Part shown: positions 61,922-64,000 of the stretch, piece by piece
Layout: every line of letters begins with the position of its first letter
Position numbering within the stretch: position 1 is the stretch's first letter
Source of the DNA: JAALLB01 sp017643495
Lineage (GTDB): Bacteria > Pseudomonadota > Alphaproteobacteria > Rhizobiales > Rhizobiaceae
Assembly (NCBI GenBank): GCA_965216105.1
Contig: OZ244147.1
Coordinates: forward strand, 372,001-436,000
Reading direction: 5' to 3'
Length of the DNA stretch: 64,000 bases
Made by a program: the position numbers and the translations under genes
The notes under the pieces: generated by a model
The model's database searches: none
The model's input: the letters and a program-made list of their open reading frames with translations, nothing else
What the model was told of the DNA's origin: nothing

Positions 61922-63091
61922 ATGCCGATTGTCAACCGTATGGCCGAACTTCATGACGAAATTACAGCATGGCGTCATGAGATACATGCGAACCCGGAGC
62001 TGCTTTACGAAGTACATGAAACGGCTGCTGGTGTAGCCGAAAAGCTCAGGGCATTTGGCTGTGATGAAGTAGTGACCGGTATTGGCCGGACCGGCGTTGT
62101 CGGCCTGGTCAGGGGCAGGGCTGACGAAAGTGGGCATGTGGTCGGGTTCAGGGCAGACATGGATGCTCTTCCGATCACGGAAATTACCGAGCGGCCATAC
62201 AAGTCACAGCACCCGGGGCGAATGCATGCCTGCGGGCATGACGGTCACACAGCAATGTTGCTGGGTGCTGCAAAATACTTGTGCGAAACGCGCAATTTTG
62301 ATGGAACAGTTGCGCTGATCTTTCAACCTGCCGAAGAAGGCGGCGCCGGTGGCAAGGCAATGGTGGATGACGGACTGATGGACCGGTTCGGTATTCGTGA
62401 AGTTTATGGCATGCACAATTTGCCCGGGCTTGAAGTGGGTTCATTTGCAATCCGGGAAGGTGCCATCATGGCAGCTACGGATGAATTCCAGATCAGGGTA
62501 AAGGGAAAGGGCTCTCATGCTGCCATGCCGCATCTCGGCATTGATCCGATTGTGCTGTCAGCAGAGATTATCAGTAATCTGCAAACCATTGTTTCCCGCA
62601 CAAACTCGCCGTTTGAGCCTCTGGTGGTCAGCGTCACACAATTGAATGCGGGAACGGCATTGAACATCATTCCCGAGTCCGTTGAATTTTCCGGAACCAT
62701 TCGCAGCATGTCTGCAGAAGGGCGCTCAATGGCAATGGACCGTATCAAATGTATTGTCGAAGGCCTTTGTTCGGCGCACGGCGCCGAATGCGAAGTACAT
62801 TTCAATTCGGGATATCCGGTAACTTTCAACCACAGTGATGAAACGGGAAAGGCGGTCAATACAGCAAAACTGGTTGCCGGAGACGGCAAAGTAGATCCCG
62901 ATTATGAGCCGATGATGGGCGGAGAAGACTTTTCCTACATGCTGCTTGAACGGCCCGGCGCATTCATTTTTGTTGGAAACGGGGATACAGCAGGGCTTCA
63001 CCACCCGGCCTATGATTTCAATGACGAAGCCATTCCCTACGGTACATCCTATTGGGCAAAACTGGCTGAAACACTCATGCCAATACAATAA
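61922..63091 (+). CDS. M20-family amidohydrolase (hippurate hydrolase-like)
   Basis: This 389-residue metallopeptidase-fold hydrolase acts on N-acyl amino acids. HACGHDGHTAMLLG (C104, H106) and FQPAEEGGAGG carry the di-metal and catalytic residues, and a dimerisation domain sits at about 180-290. The nearest groups are hippurate hydrolase and N-acetylamino-acid deacetylase-type IAA-amino-acid hydrolases; the substrate is uncertain. It diverges from the carboxypeptidase gene by 88 bases. Confidence 0.9.
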   Translation: MPIVNRMAELHDEITAWRHEIHANPELLYEVHETAAGVAEKLRAFGCDEVVTGIGRTGVVGLVRGRADESGHVVGFRADMDALPITEITERPYKSQHPGRMHACGHDGHTAMLLGAAKYLCETRNFDGTVALIFQPAEEGGAGGKAMVDDGLMDRFGIREVYGMHNLPGLEVGSFAIREGAIMAATDEFQIRVKGKGSHAAMPHLGIDPIVLSAEIISNLQTIVSRTNSPFEPLVVSVTQLNAGTALNIIPESVEFSGTIRSMSAEGRSMAMDRIKCIVEGLCSAHGAECEVHFNSGYPVTFNHSDETGKAVNTAKLVAGDGKVDPDYEPMMGGEDFSYMLLERPGAFIFVGNGDTAGLHHPAYDFNDEAIPYGTSYWAKLAETLMPIQ

Positions 63092-63212
63092 GTCGCTGAA
63101 AAGACAGAGATTTCTTGATGTGTGTCAGAATGCACATTTTTACAAAGAGAAAAGCCCCATATTGAATGCATCAAGAGGCAAATGTCTCTGTCCCTATGCT
63201 TTTCTCCCCATT

Positions 63213-63246
63213 ACCCATCGTTCGAAAGTTCGGTGGGTATTTTTTT
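63213..63246 (+). terminator. Terminator between the amidohydrolase and GNAT genes
   Basis: ACCCATCG (63213-63220) pairs with CGGTGGGT (63231-63238) with one G-T pair, followed by seven T (63240-63246). It lies about 120 bases after the amidohydrolase stop. The stretch before it, 63092-63212, has no gene and is AT-rich; a small RNA ending here is possible but unproven. Confidence 0.85.
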
Positions 63247-63271
63247 GTCAAAAACCCTATTTCCTGGTGCA

Positions 63272-63697
63272 TCACAGCTTGAGGGTCATGTCCCGGTGGG
63301 CAATTCCGGCATCCATGTACTCTTCTCCGTATGCTTCGAAGCCGAGTTTCTCGTAAAAAGGAATTGCATCTTTCTGCGAGCTCAAGCTCACCTGACCGGC
63401 AGACTGTTCCGCTTTTGCAGTCTCAATGATGAAAGACATGATTTTCGCGCCGATGCCCGAACCTCTTGCCATTTGCGGGACACATACCCTCTGAACCTTT
63501 ATTGACTCACCGATCTGGCGAAATCTTGCGGTTCCGACCGGCAGGCCGTTCTCCATGGCCAGCACATGACGGCATTGCGGGTCCTCGCCATCAAGCTCCA
63601 GATCTTCGGGAACGTTCTGTTCCTCGACAAAAACGGAACGTCTCAGGGTCAGACAGGCTTCAATATCATCATCAGAGGTTGCGAGAGCAATCCGCAT
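63272..63697 (-). CDS. GNAT acetyltransferase (YjcF-like)
   Basis: This 141-residue GNAT protein transfers acetyl from acetyl-CoA. The acetyl-CoA loop is VCVPQMARGSGIGAKIM (Q/R-x-x-G-x-G/A type, here ARGSGIG at about 78-84), and the C-terminal IPFYEKLGFEAYGEEYMDAGIAHRDMTLKL in outline is typical of YjcF-type proteins. The acceptor is unknown. It lies 50 bases downstream of the Crp/Fnr-type gene on the same strand. Confidence 0.88.
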   Translation of the reverse strand: MRIALATSDDDIEACLTLRRSVFVEEQNVPEDLELDGEDPQCRHVLAMENGLPVGTARFRQIGESIKVQRVCVPQMARGSGIGAKIMSFIIETAKAEQSAGQVSLSSQKDAIPFYEKLGFEAYGEEYMDAGIAHRDMTLKL

Positions 63698-63747
63698 GGC
63701 TTCGATCCGCGTGTTTGAAATTGCAGGTTAGAACTTTTCGGAGTGTA

Positions 63748-64000
63748 TTACTCGTTCCAGGCGTTTGAAATGCGTTTCTGGAGTTCCGCTACATCGCAAA
63801 GGACCAGAGCCCCACGTCCTTTTTCAAACACCCCTTCTTTCTGAAGGGCGTTCAGTTCCCGCGATACGACTTCACGGCGGGTTCCGATACGCTCGGCAAG
63901 TTCCTTTTGCGTTGGCGGAGGGCTTATGCTTCGCTGCTCGGGATTGGCAGGGCGGGGTTTGGAAAGGCGAATCAATTCAGCATACAGTCGATGCTTTGCC
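63748..64000 (-). CDS. Crp/Fnr-family regulator, C-terminal part
   Basis: This is the C-terminal part of a transcription factor whose 5' end lies beyond the window; the frame is open to the last base (AKHRLYAELIRLSK and onward). The helix-turn-helix is in TQKELAERIGTRREVVSRELNALQKEG, the Crp/Fnr DNA-binding pattern, followed by the winged end LVLCDVAELQKRIS. The sensor domain is not visible, so the signal is unknown. Confidence 0.9.
   Translation of the reverse strand, partial: AKHRLYAELIRLSKPRPANPEQRSISPPPTQKELAERIGTRREVVSRELNALQKEGVFEKGRGALVLCDVAELQKRISNAWNE

Noticed and set aside
63160..63175. FNR-like half sites (TTGA...TCAA) in the amidohydrolase-GNAT gap
   Set aside because: The spacing is five bases instead of six between arms and the inner bases do not match the consensus.
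1..64000. CRISPR arrays, insertion sequences, tRNA or rRNA genes
   Set aside because: No regularly spaced repeats, transposase genes, terminal inverted repeats with target duplications, or cloverleaf-like tRNA sequences were seen on either strand.

Overview
The window reads as a core chromosomal segment of an alphaproteobacterium, most likely Hyphomicrobiales (Rhizobiales) or a close marine relative. This rests on gene content and on neighbourhoods I know from that group: rpmF-mtgA-ispA; hpt / TIGR02302 protein / lysA / lptM / argH / TlpA; ftsE-ftsX-plsC; priA / fsa / xerC; etfBA with a PduO-type adenosyltransferase; and a GTTC-N7-GTTC LexA box. I saw no prophage, insertion sequence, CRISPR array, rRNA or tRNA. 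Genes are densely packed on both strands, and no gene-free stretch exceeds about 180 bases.

Layout. 1-6.1 kb: the 3' end of ispG, a LysE exporter, a gamma-glutamyltransferase-family hydrolase, a GlcG/HbpS-like protein, a small membrane protein, rpmF, mtgA and ispA. 6.1-20.3 kb: a catabolic block running from valine intermediates through propionyl-CoA to succinyl-CoA (LysR regulator, mmsA, isobutyryl-CoA dehydrogenase, 3-hydroxyisobutyryl-CoA hydrolase, mmsB, enoyl-CoA hydratase, pccB, pccA, methylmalonyl-CoA mutase). It is interrupted by an apparently SOS-controlled Y-family polymerase and a DUF4174 gene. 20.3-22.3 kb: a divergent MerR regulator / CDF metal exporter pair with a textbook MerR promoter, then an orphan Ser/Gln-rich protein. 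22.3-34.8 kb: envelope, division and biosynthesis genes (DUF2125, ChaC, plsC, ftsX, ftsE, zinc-ribbon protein, hpt, TIGR02302, lysA, lptM, argH, tlpA). 34.8-42.3 kb: the hut system using the HutF/HutG formylglutamate branch (hutC, hutF diverging from hutI-hutH-hutG-hutU). 42.3-48.2 kb: a MarR-ABM monooxygenase operon, etfBA, rhomboid protease, cobalamin adenosyltransferase, a twin-TM protein and an SDR. 48.2-56.7 kb: gluQRS, priA, fsa, xerC, a TraB/GumN protein and a large MscS-type channel. 56.7-64 kb: a CelD-like acetyltransferase overlapping a flippase gene, tusA, a CobW GTPase, a DD-carboxypeptidase, an M20 amidohydrolase, a GNAT protein and the 3' end of a Crp/Fnr-type regulator.

How it fits together. 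ETF accepts electrons from acyl-CoA dehydrogenases such as the isobutyryl-CoA enzyme. The PduO-type enzyme makes the adenosylcobalamin that the mutase needs. Carbon from valine, isoleucine or propionate therefore reaches the TCA cycle, with glutamate supplied by the hut genes. Several DNA sites fit the adjacent regulators: a palindrome in the hut promoter spacer, a 19-bp-spacer MerR promoter, a perfect palindrome upstream of the MarR operon and a LexA box before the polymerase. A LiuR-like palindrome lies upstream of etfBA.

I do not see one large undescribed system. The best second looks are the CDF exporter with unusual metal-site residues, the SOS-linked polymerase inside a catabolic block, the etfBA palindrome, the acetyltransferase/flippase pair, the orphan Ser/Gln-rich protein, and the terminator hairpin containing the xerC start.
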